Shown in pieces: positions 35,295 to 44,060 of a stretch of 64,000 nucleotides of DNA (within the stretch, counting starts at the first letter, position 1; every line of letters starts with the position of its first letter). The position numbers and the translations under genes are program-made. The notes beneath the pieces are model-generated. The model was not told the origin of the DNA, did no database searches, and worked only from the letters and a program-made list of their open reading frames with translations. The stretch comes from Thalassobacter stenotrophicus (lineage in GTDB: Bacteria; Pseudomonadota; Alphaproteobacteria; Rhodobacterales; Rhodobacteraceae), in assembly GCF_001458315.1 (NCBI RefSeq), contig NZ_CYRX01000025.1, positions 124,001 to 188,000 of the forward strand, read 5' to 3'.

Positions 35295-35878
35295 CGGATC
35301 AGCGTCAGGCGGTTGCCCTCAATCTGAATGCGCCCGAATTTTTGCAGATAGGTCATGCCCAAAAGGCTTTCGCGCATGTCGCCTTCGTTGACAACGGCGC
35401 GAACGTCTTGATCCGTGATATCACCCAGTTGCACGCTGTCTAGGCGCACGCGGGCCAGACGAACTTGGCCATTCGCGGTGTTCGCAATACTCAGATAGGC
35501 AAGTTGTTTGGGGTCCAGCCCAACGCGCGCCGCGTCTTCTTTGGTCAGGACCAAATCCGTGGCGCCTGTATCCACCACAAACCGGATGGGCGCGTCATTG
35601 ATGATAAGCGACAGGTAGTAGTGGCCATCACGATCCCTAGGGGCGGATACGATCGTGCTGCCATCCGTTTGGATCACGGATTGGCGTGGGAATGACGTTG
35701 TGCCCATCTCGCTCCAAAGGCCCGCAACCGTAATGGCCCCGATAAAGATGAACACCCAAATGGCGCCTTGCTGCAGCATTTTAGGCAGGTTCGTGCGGCT
35801 GACCGCAATGAAATAGCCGCCGATCACAAGGATCAGAACGGACAGGTAGATGAGGTTTGCAATATCGTCGCCAGTCAT
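35291..35878 (-). CDS. Retropepsin-like membrane aspartic protease (TIGR02281 type)
   Basis: A 195-residue protein with two N-terminal membrane helices (about residues 7-27 and 38-56) and a periplasmic clan-AA aspartic protease domain (about 80-195). The single catalytic motif is VVDTGATDLVL (D103), so the active enzyme would be a dimer, as in retropepsins. The C-terminal LLGMTYLQKFGRIQIEGNRL is the usual flap and end motif. The substrate is unknown. Its 3' end overlaps trkH by four bases. Confidence 0.87.
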   Translation of the reverse strand: MTGDDIANLIYLSVLILVIGGYFIAVSRTNLPKMLQQGAIWVFIFIGAITVAGLWSEMGTTSFPRQSVIQTDGSTIVSAPRDRDGHYYLSLIINDAPIRFVVDTGATDLVLTKEDAARVGLDPKQLAYLSIANTANGQVRLARVRLDSVQLGDITDQDVRAVVNEGDMRESLLGMTYLQKFGRIQIEGNRLTLIR

Positions 35879-35901
35879 GACCCATCATATAGGGCCGCAG
35901 A

Positions 35902-36516
35902 TCAGTTTGGCCAAATGGCGAGGATGCCGTTCAGCACGAATTGCACCGAAAGTGCGGCCAAAAGCATGCCCAACAGGCGTGTCACTACGTTAATGCCGGT
36001 GGGCCCAAGCAGCCGTTCCACCGGGCTCGCAAGGCTAAAGAGCAGCAAAACACCGCCAAGAACCAAGGCCGCGACCCCCATGACTTGCGCCAAATAAAGC
36101 GGATCACCCTGCGCCTGACCGGACAACAAGATCACCGTTGCAATCGCACCGGGGCCTGCGATCAGCGGCATGGCGAGGGGAAAGATCGAGGGGTCTTCTT
36201 CCAGCGTATGCGCCTGATCTTCGCGCCGCTTGGTGCGACGGTCGAACAACATGTCGAGCGCGGTGAGGAACAGCAAAATGCCCCCTGCGATCTGAAATGC
36301 GGGCAAAGATATCCCGAGGAAATCAAGCACCGCCTCACCCGCGAGGCCGAACAATAGCAAGAGTGCCGCAGCCACTGCGACAGCGCGGGCGCCGATGATG
36401 AACCGCGCACGGGGTGCCGCGCCACGGGTCAACGCGATGAACAAGGGGGCCAACCCAATGGGGTCGATGACCACGAACAAAGCCACAAAGGCTGTGATGG
36501 CTTCGGCTTGGGTCAT
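35902..36516 (-). CDS. MarC/UPF0056 family membrane protein
   Basis: A 204-residue protein with six predicted helices. The N-terminal FVVIDPIGLAPLFIALT and the central PLAMPLIAGPGAIATVILL are the two repeated MarC motifs. Despite the name, the family is not involved in multiple antibiotic resistance in E. coli and its function is open. It ends seven bases before the ABC-F gene and may share its message. Confidence 0.9.
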   Translation of the reverse strand: MTQAEAITAFVALFVVIDPIGLAPLFIALTRGAAPRARFIIGARAVAVAAALLLLFGLAGEAVLDFLGISLPAFQIAGGILLFLTALDMLFDRRTKRREDQAHTLEEDPSIFPLAMPLIAGPGAIATVILLSGQAQGDPLYLAQVMGVAALVLGGVLLLFSLASPVERLLGPTGINVVTRLLGMLLAALSVQFVLNGILAIWPN

Positions 36517-36523
36517 GGCCCTG

Positions 36524-38383
36524 TCACGCGCGCTTCTGCGCGGCGTCTAGCTTTTCTTGCGCCGCAAGCCACATGGCCTCCGCCCGATCAAGCCCGTCCA
36601 TGACTTCGGCGTATTTCTTGTTCCATGTCTCCAGCTCACCCTTTTTGTCGTCCTCATACAAGGCGGGATCGGCGAGCTTTTTGGCAAGTTTGTCCTGCAT
36701 CTGGCCAATCTTGCTGACCCGTTCTTCGCATTTGCGCAGCTCGGACTTTAGCGCGAGGATTTGATCGCGCGACGGTTTGGGCGCCTTGGGCTTATCCGTC
36801 TTGTTGGGCTTCTGCGGTTTAGTGTCTTTTTGCAGCAAAAGCGCGCGGTAGCTTTCCAGATCACCCTCGTAGGGGGCGACATTGCCGTCTTTGACGAGCC
36901 ACAGCCGGTCCGCAACAAGGCTGAGCAGGTGCATGTCGTGGCTGACCAAAACCACCGCGCCCGAATACGCGGTCAGCGCCTCAACCAGCGCCTCGCGGCT
37001 TTCGATATCAAGGTGGTTTGTCGGCTCATCGAGGATCAGCAGGTGGGGGGCATCAATCGTGGCCAGCAGCAAGGACAGACGTGCCTTTTGCCCACCAGAT
37101 AGGCGGCCAACCTCGGTGTCGGCTTGGTCGGCCATAAGACCAAAGCCCGCAAGCCGGGCGCGCAGCTTTGGTGGCATCTCGCCGGGGCGCACACGTTGGA
37201 TGTGCTGAAGCGGGGTTTCTTCGATGTGCAGCTCGTCCACTTGGTGCTGCGCGAAATAACCGATCCGCAGTTTTGACGACGCCGTGCGCTTGCCTTCAAT
37301 CACGCTAAGTTTGTCGGACAACAGCTTGGAAAGTGTGGATTTTCCTTCACCGTTCTTGCCCAGCAAGGCAATGCGGTCATCTTGGTCAATCCGCAGGTCC
37401 ATACGGCGCAAAATCTCTACGCCGCCATACCCGGTTGAGGCTCCTTCAAGCCGCACAATCGGCGGGGAAAGCTCTTCGGGTGTGGGGAAAGTGAACACCA
37501 TCTGGCGCGCTTCTTCGGGCGCTGTGATGGGGGTCATTTTCTCCAGCATTTTGACCCGTGACTGGGCTTGTTTCGCCTTGGACGCCTTGGCCTTGAACCG
37601 GTCCACAAAGCTTTGCAGGTGGTCGCGGCGCAGGGCTTGTTTCTTGGCCTCTGCGGCTTGGATCAACAATCGCTCAGCGCGTTGGCGCGCGAATTGATCG
37701 TATGGGCCTTGGTAATAGGTGAGCTCTTTGTTTTCCAAATGCAGAATGCCGCCCACAGCGCGGTTCAACAGGCCGCGGTCGTGCGAAATGATAAGCACCG
37801 TGTGGGGGTATTTGGCCAGATATGCTTCAAGCCACAACGCGCCCTCAAGGTCGAGATAGTTGGTCGGCTCATCGAGCAGAAGCAGGTCAGGCTGGGCAAA
37901 CAGAACACCCGCAAGGGCCACGCGCATCCGCCAGCCGCCTGAATAATCCGAACAAGGGCGCAACTGGTCGCTGGGGGAAAAGCCCAGACCGCGCAGAATG
38001 GTTGCGGCGCGGGCCTCGGCGGACCATGCATCGATGTCAGCCAAACGTGCCTGGACCTCTGCGATGCGGCCGGGGTCGGTCGCTGTGTCCGCCTCTGCCA
38101 TGAGCGACGCGCGCTCGGTATCGGCGGCCAGCACCGTGTCGATCAGCGACGTGGATGAAGAGGGGACCTCCTGCGCGACGCCGCCAATGCGGGCCTTGCT
38201 GGGCAATGACAGCGCGCCAGAATCGAGCGCCAATTCCCCCCTGATCAAACGAAACAGCGTGGTTTTACCCGCGCCGTTTTTGCCAACGAGGCCCACTTTG
38301 TGACCAGCGGGAATGGTCGCGGTCGCGCCCTCAAACAGGGGGCGGCCAGCGATAGAATACGAAAGATCGGAGATTTGGAGCAT
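36524..38383 (-). CDS. ABC-F family ATPase (YheS/Uup-like)
   Basis: A soluble 619-residue protein with two ABC ATPase domains and no membrane helices, so not a transporter. Walker A motifs are GLVGKNGAGKTT and ALLGKNGEGKST; the signatures are YSGGWRMRV and LSGGQKARLS; Walker B regions read LLLLDEPTNYLD and LLILDEPTNHLD. The linker (about 240-315) and the Lys-rich C-terminal coiled coil (about 545-619) are typical of ABC-F proteins that act on the ribosome. The start at 38383 is chosen because residues further upstream have no family likeness. YheS-like is the best fit. Confidence 0.92.
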   Translation of the reverse strand: MLQISDLSYSIAGRPLFEGATATIPAGHKVGLVGKNGAGKTTLFRLIRGELALDSGALSLPSKARIGGVAQEVPSSSTSLIDTVLAADTERASLMAEADTATDPGRIAEVQARLADIDAWSAEARAATILRGLGFSPSDQLRPCSDYSGGWRMRVALAGVLFAQPDLLLLDEPTNYLDLEGALWLEAYLAKYPHTVLIISHDRGLLNRAVGGILHLENKELTYYQGPYDQFARQRAERLLIQAAEAKKQALRRDHLQSFVDRFKAKASKAKQAQSRVKMLEKMTPITAPEEARQMVFTFPTPEELSPPIVRLEGASTGYGGVEILRRMDLRIDQDDRIALLGKNGEGKSTLSKLLSDKLSVIEGKRTASSKLRIGYFAQHQVDELHIEETPLQHIQRVRPGEMPPKLRARLAGFGLMADQADTEVGRLSGGQKARLSLLLATIDAPHLLILDEPTNHLDIESREALVEALTAYSGAVVLVSHDMHLLSLVADRLWLVKDGNVAPYEGDLESYRALLLQKDTKPQKPNKTDKPKAPKPSRDQILALKSELRKCEERVSKIGQMQDKLAKKLADPALYEDDKKGELETWNKKYAEVMDGLDRAEAMWLAAQEKLDAAQKRA

Positions 38384-38507
38384 GGGGGCGGTGTGACGCG
38401 GGCGCGTGGGCTTGTCAATTGCAGGCACGCAGGTGATTTCATCTGGCTTTCCATCCGCGTCCGCCAGTGCTAAGGCGCGCGAGACAATTAACCCCGGAGT
38501 ATGACCC

Positions 38508-38930
38508 ATGGCCATTCAGCGCACTTTTAGCATCATCAAACCCGACGCCACCAAACGCAACCTGACTGGCGCAATCGTCGCCAAGTTCGAGGCCGCTGGC
38601 CTGCGCGTCGTTGCATCCAAGCGTATCCAAATGACGCTGGCCCAAGCTCAGACGTTCTACGGCGTCCACAAAGAGCGCCCTTTCTTTGGCGAACTGTGTG
38701 AATTCATGATCTCTGAGCCGATCGTTGTTCAGGTTCTCGAAGGTGAAGACGCTATCGCGAAAAACCGCGAAGTTATGGGCGCAACAAACCCAGCCGAAGC
38801 TGCCGAAGGCACAATCCGCAAAGAGTTCGCGCTGTCGATCGGCGAAAACTCGGTTCACGGATCCGATGGCGAAGACACAGCTGCAGAAGAAATCGCATAC
38901 TTCTTCTCGGGTCTTGAGCTGGTTGGCTAA
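38508..38930 (+). CDS. ndk: Nucleoside diphosphate kinase
   Basis: Transfers the gamma phosphate of ATP to other nucleoside diphosphates through a phosphohistidine. The 140-residue length is standard. Catalytic H117 lies in the signature NSVHGSDG; the N-terminal [13 protein letters not shown] and the [11 protein letters not shown] segment are conserved. The codon bias is strong, as for an abundant protein. It is transcribed alone, with its own terminator. Confidence 0.98.
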   Translation: MAIQRTFSIIKPDATKRNLTGAIVAKFEAAGLRVVASKRIQMTLAQAQTFYGVHKERPFFGELCEFMISEPIVVQVLEGEDAIAKNREVMGATNPAEAAEGTIRKEFALSIGENSVHGSDGEDTAAEEIAYFFSGLELVG

Positions 38931-38960
38931 GGCACCTGACGCTTTATAACCGAATAAAAG

Positions 38961-38982
38961 CGGCGCCTTTGGGCGCCGTTTT
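38961..38982 (+). terminator. Rho-independent terminator after ndk
   Basis: CGGCGCC (38961-38967), loop TTTG, GGCGCCG (38972-38978), then TTTT. A convergent gene ends at 38988 and probably shares it. Confidence 0.9.
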
Positions 38983-38987
38983 GCATT

Positions 38988-39317
38988 TTAGGGTCGGTCG
39001 AGCACGCCGATGGCGTCCATGATGGCCTCAAAGGCCGCGCGGTCGGTGTCATGGTTGGCGGCTTTCACAGCTTCGAACCGAACGCGCAGCGCTTCTTTTT
39101 CGCGGCCTTTGCAATCATTCCAGGGTCGGCCCTGTAATGCCATCTCAATCACGTAAAACGGGATGAAGTGTGGGCGCTTGCCAGTGCGCAAGAGCGCCCC
39201 GTAGGCCGCGTCCGTGCCCATATCGCGCAAGGTTTCAGCGTCGTGAATGTCAGCTTTCGCAAACATATCCGCCATTGCGGGGCCAATGTTTGGCAGGTTT
39301 GTCAGTGGCGTAGGCAT
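38988..39317 (-). CDS. TfoX C-terminal-like helix-hairpin-helix protein
   Basis: A 109-residue protein whose N-terminal half (LTNLPNIGPAMADMFAKADIHDAETLRDMG) is a helix-hairpin-helix of the TfoX C-terminal domain. The second half is a short helical extension. TfoX/Sxy proteins assist competence gene expression in gammaproteobacteria; the stand-alone C-terminal form is common in alphaproteobacteria without a known role. DNA binding is possible. Confidence 0.82.
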   Translation of the reverse strand: MPTPLTNLPNIGPAMADMFAKADIHDAETLRDMGTDAAYGALLRTGKRPHFIPFYVIEMALQGRPWNDCKGREKEALRVRFEAVKAANHDTDRAAFEAIMDAIGVLDRP

Positions 39318-39675
39318 GCGTAAGCCTAAGGGCCGTCGCCTATATTTGCCAATGCTGAAATAGGTGTGCGGGGGAAAAATGCGGCTCCGACGAAGCGCTC
39401 AATATGCGTTCGAAGGAGCCGCGTAGTCCTGCAAGACACAAGAACAGGCAAGGGAGGAGGAGAAGCTGTTCCGTGCTTGATAACATCAATATTGGGTCTC
39501 GGTGCATGTGGGTCAATGCTGCGACTGCATAATTCTCAAAGAATTTTTCTGCAACTGCACGGTGGCGCATTTTACTCTGGCTGGGTGCTCAATATTCGGG
39601 CGAGATGCGCCCAAAGCAAGCAGCTAAATCACGCGGCGCACTCAAATTATTACCTAATCTTAACCGCTGGTTGCC
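39318..39675. other. Intergenic region between the TfoX-like gene and bhcR
   Basis: 358 bases without a convincing gene. It is more AT-rich than its surroundings. The only strong element is a long hairpin at 39381-39422, described separately. Short open frames on both strands lack ribosome-binding sites and family likeness. A small RNA on the minus strand ending at that hairpin is possible. Confidence 0.5.
39374..39422 (-). terminator. Minus-strand terminator-like hairpin
   Basis: GCGGCTCC (39381-39388) pairs perfectly with GGAGCCGC (39415-39422), and the inner arms CGAAGCG and TGCGTTCG extend the stem. Read on the minus strand the stem is followed by ATTTTTCC. It would end a transcript from bhcR, about 250 bases beyond its stop, or an independent RNA. 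Confidence 0.6.
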
Positions 39676-40494
39676 CTACGATTCGACCGGCATGGCTGGG
39701 CCGCCGATGGCTTCGGTCAGTTTGTGTGCGGCCTCGGTGACGGCGCGGCTGATCTCAGGCACACGGTCCTGCGATATCCGCACCACTGGGCCCGAGATGG
39801 ACAAACCGGCGATAGCTTCACCCTCAGAGTTGAAAATCGGTGCTGCAATGCAGCGCATTCCCAATGTCCGCTCCTCATTGTCCACGGCGAACCCGCGCGT
39901 CCGGGTGAGCGCCAAGTCATCCGTCAGCGCGTCTAGCGTCCCTAGGGAATGGGCTGTGAAATACGTTTCTGCCTCACTCTCAAAGATTTTGTGTACGCGG
40001 TCCGGTCCAAAATGCGACAGGATCGCTTTGCCGATGCCCGATGTGTGCATTGGCGCCTGTGTGCCCGGCGGAAAAAACGCTCGGATACTTTCGTGTGTTT
40101 CGACTTGCCCCAAAAACAGAACGCGGCCGTTTTTTTCAATCCCGATATTGGCGGTTTCACCTGTGCGCTCCATCAGGTGGCGCATCACGGGGCGGGCCCG
40201 TTCCACCAGCGAACTGCGCCGCAAAAACGCGGATCCGAGCCGAAATGCACCGGCACCGATGTGCCAAGTCTGCTCGGCTGGGTCCATTTCCACCATCTGA
40301 TGGCCCGCGAGTGTCACCAGCACGCGGTAAACCGTGGCTGGTGATTGCTCGAGGGCTGTGGCGATTTCGGTCAGGCTGCGATCCGGGCTTTGGGCGACGT
40401 AATTCACCACATGCAAGGCACGGTCCAGCGACTGAATGGTGTTCTGTTCTGTGGTGTCGTGAAAGGCCTTGGGGCGTCCGCGTTTCGACTTCAT
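39676..40494 (-). CDS. bhcR: IclR-family regulator of the beta-hydroxyaspartate cycle
   Basis: The protein has 272 residues from the ATG at 40494 (MKSKRGRPKAF); a much longer in-frame extension would cover the bhc promoter and is rejected. It has an N-terminal winged helix-turn-helix (about residues 17-80; SLTEIATALEQSPATVYRVLVTL) and a C-terminal IclR effector domain (about 95-260; HTSGIGKAILSHF, GFAVDNEERTLGMRCIAAPIF). It is divergent from bhcABCD. In Paracoccus denitrificans the orthologue binds the bhc promoter and responds to glyoxylate; the same is inferred here. Confidence 0.92.
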   Translation of the reverse strand: MKSKRGRPKAFHDTTEQNTIQSLDRALHVVNYVAQSPDRSLTEIATALEQSPATVYRVLVTLAGHQMVEMDPAEQTWHIGAGAFRLGSAFLRRSSLVERARPVMRHLMERTGETANIGIEKNGRVLFLGQVETHESIRAFFPPGTQAPMHTSGIGKAILSHFGPDRVHKIFESEAETYFTAHSLGTLDALTDDLALTRTRGFAVDNEERTLGMRCIAAPIFNSEGEAIAGLSISGPVVRISQDRVPEISRAVTEAAHKLTEAIGGPAMPVES

Positions 40495-40514
40495 CTGATG
40501 GCATCCAATGATTA

Positions 40515-40612
40515 TTTTTCGCTTAATGAAAAAGTATATCGTAATTTGAAAAATACAAGCCTCTAAAATTGAATGATAATTTCCCACTGTGCATAAATGA
40601 AATACTTTTTCA
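40515..40612. promoter_or_regulatory. bhcR-bhcA intergenic operator region
   Basis: This AT-rich region carries several IclR-type palindromes. TGAAATACTTTTTCA (40598-40612) has arms TGAAA/TTTCA around five bases. TTTTTC (40515-40520) and GAAAAA (40528-40533) form another. TGAAAAAGTAT (40527-40537) and ATACTTTTTCA (40602-40612) are perfect reverse complements 64 bases apart, and a TGAAAAATAC near-copy lies at 40547-40556. They are the likely BhcR operators; binding is inferred. Confidence 0.6.
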
Positions 40613-40672
40613 AAAAAATAGACCGATGCCGTGCGGGTCTTTAGAACGGAAAGGGAAGTGGAGGAATTTTCA

Positions 40673-41863
40673 ATGATTAGCCAAAACCCTGTTTTCATCC
40701 CGGGCCCGACGAACATGCCCGAAGTTCTGCGTAAATCCTGTGATATGCCCACGCTCGACCACCGGTCCGCGGCGTTTGCTGGCATTCTGCACCCCGCGCT
40801 TGAGGGCGTGAAAAAGGTGCTCAAGACGACTTCGGCTGAAGTGTTCGTGTTTCCATCGACTGGGACGGGCGGCTGGGAAACGGCGCTGACCAACACACTC
40901 AGCCCTGGTGATACGGTTCTGGTGGGTCGTAACGGCATGTTCTCGCACCGTTGGATTGATATGTGCGAACGCCACGGGCTGGACGTGATTGTTTTGGACA
41001 CCGCTTGGGGGCAGGGGCTGCCGGTCGATCGCTACGGCGAGGTTTTGGCACAAGACACCGAACACCGGATCAAAGCCGTGCTCGCCACCCACAATGAGAC
41101 CGCGACCGGCGTTGTGTCCGACATTGCGGGGCTGCGTGCGGCGATGGATGCGTCTGATCACCCCGCGTTGTTGTTGGTAGATGGGGTCAGCTCCATCGGT
41201 TCCATGAACTTTGAAATGGACGCATGGGGCGTGGATATCGCAGTCACCGGCTCGCAAAAGGGTTTTATGCTGCCAGCGGGTTTGGCGATCGTTGGGGTGA
41301 GCCAGCGGGCCTTGGGGGCGATGGCAACGGCCAAACTGCCGCGCACGTTCTTTGATCTGCGCGACATGCAAAAGGGCTACGCCGTGAACGGCTATCCTTA
41401 CACGCCACCCGTAGGTCTTTTGAACGGCCTCAAACTGGCGTGTGATATGCTGCTGGAAGAGGGCTTGGAAAATGTGTTTGCCCGCCACCGCCGCATTGCG
41501 GATGGGGTCCGGGCGGCAGTTGCCGCTTGGGGCCTCGAGTTATGCGCGGAGCGGCCTGAATGGCAGTCCGATACGGTCAGCGCAGTGCGCACGCCCGAAG
41601 GCTTTGACGCGGGCGAAATCGTGACCCACGCCGCCGAGGTCTATGACATGGCCTTTGGTGTCGGCATGGGCGAGGTCGCGGGCAAAGTGTTCCGTATCGG
41701 CCATTTGGGCATGTTGACCGAGGCACAAGCGCTTTGCGGTTTGGCCACAGTTGAAATGTGTATGGTGGATCTGGGGCTTGATATTCAGCTCGGCAGCGGC
41801 GTTGCTGCGGCGCAGGGTGTGTATCGTCATGGGACACGCCAACAGGCCATGGCAGCGGAGTAA
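40673..41863 (+). CDS. bhcA: Aspartate-glyoxylate aminotransferase
   Basis: First and regenerating step of the beta-hydroxyaspartate cycle: aspartate plus glyoxylate gives oxaloacetate plus glycine. The start at 40673 follows GTGGAGGA and gives 396 residues. It is a class V (alanine-glyoxylate type) PLP enzyme with FIPGPTNMPEVLR near the N-terminus, the STGTGGWETAL cofactor loop, D170 and Schiff-base K196 (VTGSQKGFM). Its place before bhcB, C and D separates it from serine-glyoxylate aminotransferases of similar sequence. Confidence 0.95.
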   Translation: MISQNPVFIPGPTNMPEVLRKSCDMPTLDHRSAAFAGILHPALEGVKKVLKTTSAEVFVFPSTGTGGWETALTNTLSPGDTVLVGRNGMFSHRWIDMCERHGLDVIVLDTAWGQGLPVDRYGEVLAQDTEHRIKAVLATHNETATGVVSDIAGLRAAMDASDHPALLLVDGVSSIGSMNFEMDAWGVDIAVTGSQKGFMLPAGLAIVGVSQRALGAMATAKLPRTFFDLRDMQKGYAVNGYPYTPPVGLLNGLKLACDMLLEEGLENVFARHRRIADGVRAAVAAWGLELCAERPEWQSDTVSAVRTPEGFDAGEIVTHAAEVYDMAFGVGMGEVAGKVFRIGHLGMLTEAQALCGLATVEMCMVDLGLDIQLGSGVAAAQGVYRHGTRQQAMAAE

Positions 41864-41868
41864 TTCGG

Positions 41869-42837
41869 ATGAAAGACTTGGCAGAACTTGTGATCCCGAC
41901 GTTCGATGATGTGAAGGCCGCGCATGAGCGGATCAAACCGCACATCCACCGCACGCCTGTCCTGACATCAAGCTATTTCAATGAGCTGGTCGGCGCGGAA
42001 TTGTTCTTTAAGTGTGAGAACTTTCAAAAAGCGGGTGCGTTCAAAGTACGCGGTGCCACGAATGCCGTGTTCGGACTGAGCGAGGAAGACGCGGCCAAGG
42101 GGGTGTGCACGCATTCCTCCGGCAACCACGCCTTGTCGCTGTCTTACGCGGCGGGCCGCCGTGGCATCCCGTGCAACGTTGTGATGCCCCGCACCGCGCC
42201 AGAGGCGAAAAAAGCCGCCGTGCGTGGGTACGGCGGGATCATAACGGAATGTGAACCCTCGACCACATCAAGAGAGGCCGTGTTCGCCGAAGTGCAGGCC
42301 GCAACGGGTGGCAACTTTGTGCATCCATACAACGATCCGCGCGTTATTGCGGGGCAGGGCACGTGCTCGGTCGAGTTTATGGAGCAGACAGGCGGCGTTG
42401 ATATGATGGTCGCCCCCATCGGTGGCGGCGGCATGATTTCAGGCACCTGCCTGACGTTGTCGAACATCGCCCCCAAGGTGGAGATCATCGCCTCGGAGCC
42501 CGAGCAGGCCGATGACGCCTATCGCAGCTTTAAGGCAGGTCACATCATCGCCGACGATGCGCCGGTCACGATTGCCGATGGGCTGAAGGTGCCTCTCAAG
42601 GAACTGACGTGGCACTTCGTGAGCAACCACGTCACCGAAATCCAAACCGCCTCGGAGCAGGAAATCATCGATGCGATGAAGCTGACGTGGCAGCGGATGA
42701 AGATCGTGATGGAGCCGTCGTGCGCCGTGCCTCTGGCCACGATCCTCAAGAACAAAGACCGCTTTGCCGGCAAACGCGTTGGTGTCATCGTGACTGGTGG
42801 CAACGTGGATATGGACAAACTGCCCTGGATGCTCTGA
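41869..42837 (+). CDS. bhcB: Beta-hydroxyaspartate dehydratase
   Basis: Dehydrates (2R,3S)-beta-hydroxyaspartate to iminosuccinate. The 322-residue fold-type II PLP enzyme of the serine racemase/threonine dehydratase family has K59 in NFQKAGAFKVRGA as the Schiff base, SSGNHALSLSYAA as the asparagine loop and PIGGGGMISG as the phosphate loop. It starts five bases after bhcA. From sequence alone it could be called threo-3-hydroxyaspartate ammonia-lyase; the cluster decides for BhcB. Confidence 0.94.
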   Translation: MKDLAELVIPTFDDVKAAHERIKPHIHRTPVLTSSYFNELVGAELFFKCENFQKAGAFKVRGATNAVFGLSEEDAAKGVCTHSSGNHALSLSYAAGRRGIPCNVVMPRTAPEAKKAAVRGYGGIITECEPSTTSREAVFAEVQAATGGNFVHPYNDPRVIAGQGTCSVEFMEQTGGVDMMVAPIGGGGMISGTCLTLSNIAPKVEIIASEPEQADDAYRSFKAGHIIADDAPVTIADGLKVPLKELTWHFVSNHVTEIQTASEQEIIDAMKLTWQRMKIVMEPSCAVPLATILKNKDRFAGKRVGVIVTGGNVDMDKLPWML

Positions 42838-42898
42838 GCACCAGTGGATTTCTGGGTGCGGCCCCCGCCCACCCGTCATGAGTTATGGGAGAGATCAG

Positions 42899-44059
42899 AT
42901 GAAAGATATGAACGTAAACGACTTAGAGGTTGGATACGACGTGCCCGCGCTGCCCGGTATGGATGAGGCGGACATTCAAACACCCTGTCTTGTGCTGGAT
43001 TTGGACGCGCTCGAGCGGAATATCAAAAAGATGGGCGATTGGGCCAAGGCGCATGGCATGCGCCACCGGGTCCACGGCAAGATGCACAAATCCGTTGATG
43101 TAGCTTTGTTGCAGGAATGTCTGGGCGGCTCCGTGGGTGTGTGCTGCCAAAAGGTGTCTGAGGCGGAGGTTTTTGCCCGTGGCGGGATCAAGGATGTGCT
43201 GGTCTCGAACCAAGTGCGCGACCCGCAAAAGATCGACCGCCTAGCGCGCCTGCCCAAGCTGGGTGCCCGAGCGATCTGTTGTGTGGATGATGTGGCCAAC
43301 GTCGCGGACCTATCTGCCGCCGCCGTCAAGCATGGCACCCAGATTGAGTGCATCGTGGAAATCGACTGTGGCGCGGGCCGCTGTGGCGTGACAACCACCC
43401 CCGCCGTTGTGGAAATCGCCAAGGCAATTGATGCCGCTGAGGGGCTGAAATTTGCGGGTTTGCAAGCCTATCAAGGTGCGATGCAGCACATGGATAGTTA
43501 CGCGGACCGCAAAGCCAAGATTGAGATTGCCGTGGCACAGGTCAAGGATGCGGTCGATACGCTCAAGGCCGAGGGGCTGGAGTGTGATATCGTCGGTGGT
43601 GGTGGCACAGGCTCCTATTATTTTGAGGGCACATCAGGCGTTTATAACGAACTGCAATGCGGCTCTTACGCGTTTATGGACGCGGACTATGGCCGCATTT
43701 TGGACGCCGATGGCAACCGGATCGACCAAGGTGAATGGGAAAACGCGCTGTTCATCCTGACGTCCGTGATGTCCCACGCAAAGGCCGACAAGGCGATTGT
43801 TGATGCGGGCCTCAAGGCGCAATCCATCGACAGCGGCCTGCCGGTGATTTTTGGGCGTGATGACGTAGAATATGTCAAATGCTCCGATGAACACGGCGTT
43901 GTGGCGGACCCCGATGGGCTGCTCAAGGTCAATGACAAGCTGAAACTGGTGCCGGGTCATTGTGATCCAACCTGCAACGTCCACGATTGGTACGTTGGCG
44001 TGCGCAACGGCAAGGTCGAAACGCTTTGGCCAATCTCCGCACGCGGGAAGGCATTCTAG
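42899..44059 (+). CDS. bhcC: Beta-hydroxyaspartate aldolase
   Basis: Condenses glycine and glyoxylate to (2R,3S)-beta-hydroxyaspartate. The ATG at 42899 follows GGGAGAGA and gives 386 residues; an earlier start would lie inside bhcB. It is a D-threonine-aldolase-like alanine-racemase-fold enzyme: Schiff-base K61 in RVHGKMHKS, metal ligands H354 and D356 in VPGHCDPTCN, and the GGGGTGSYYFE phosphate loop. Requires PLP and a divalent metal by family analogy. Confidence 0.95.
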   Translation: MKDMNVNDLEVGYDVPALPGMDEADIQTPCLVLDLDALERNIKKMGDWAKAHGMRHRVHGKMHKSVDVALLQECLGGSVGVCCQKVSEAEVFARGGIKDVLVSNQVRDPQKIDRLARLPKLGARAICCVDDVANVADLSAAAVKHGTQIECIVEIDCGAGRCGVTTTPAVVEIAKAIDAAEGLKFAGLQAYQGAMQHMDSYADRKAKIEIAVAQVKDAVDTLKAEGLECDIVGGGGTGSYYFEGTSGVYNELQCGSYAFMDADYGRILDADGNRIDQGEWENALFILTSVMSHAKADKAIVDAGLKAQSIDSGLPVIFGRDDVEYVKCSDEHGVVADPDGLLKVNDKLKLVPGHCDPTCNVHDWYVGVRNGKVETLWPISARGKAF

Positions 44060-44060
44060 A

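Noticed and set aside
40495-41001. N-terminal extension of BhcR by about 170 codons
   Set aside because: It would cross the bhc promoter and the start of bhcA, and IclR proteins begin close to the helix-turn-helix.
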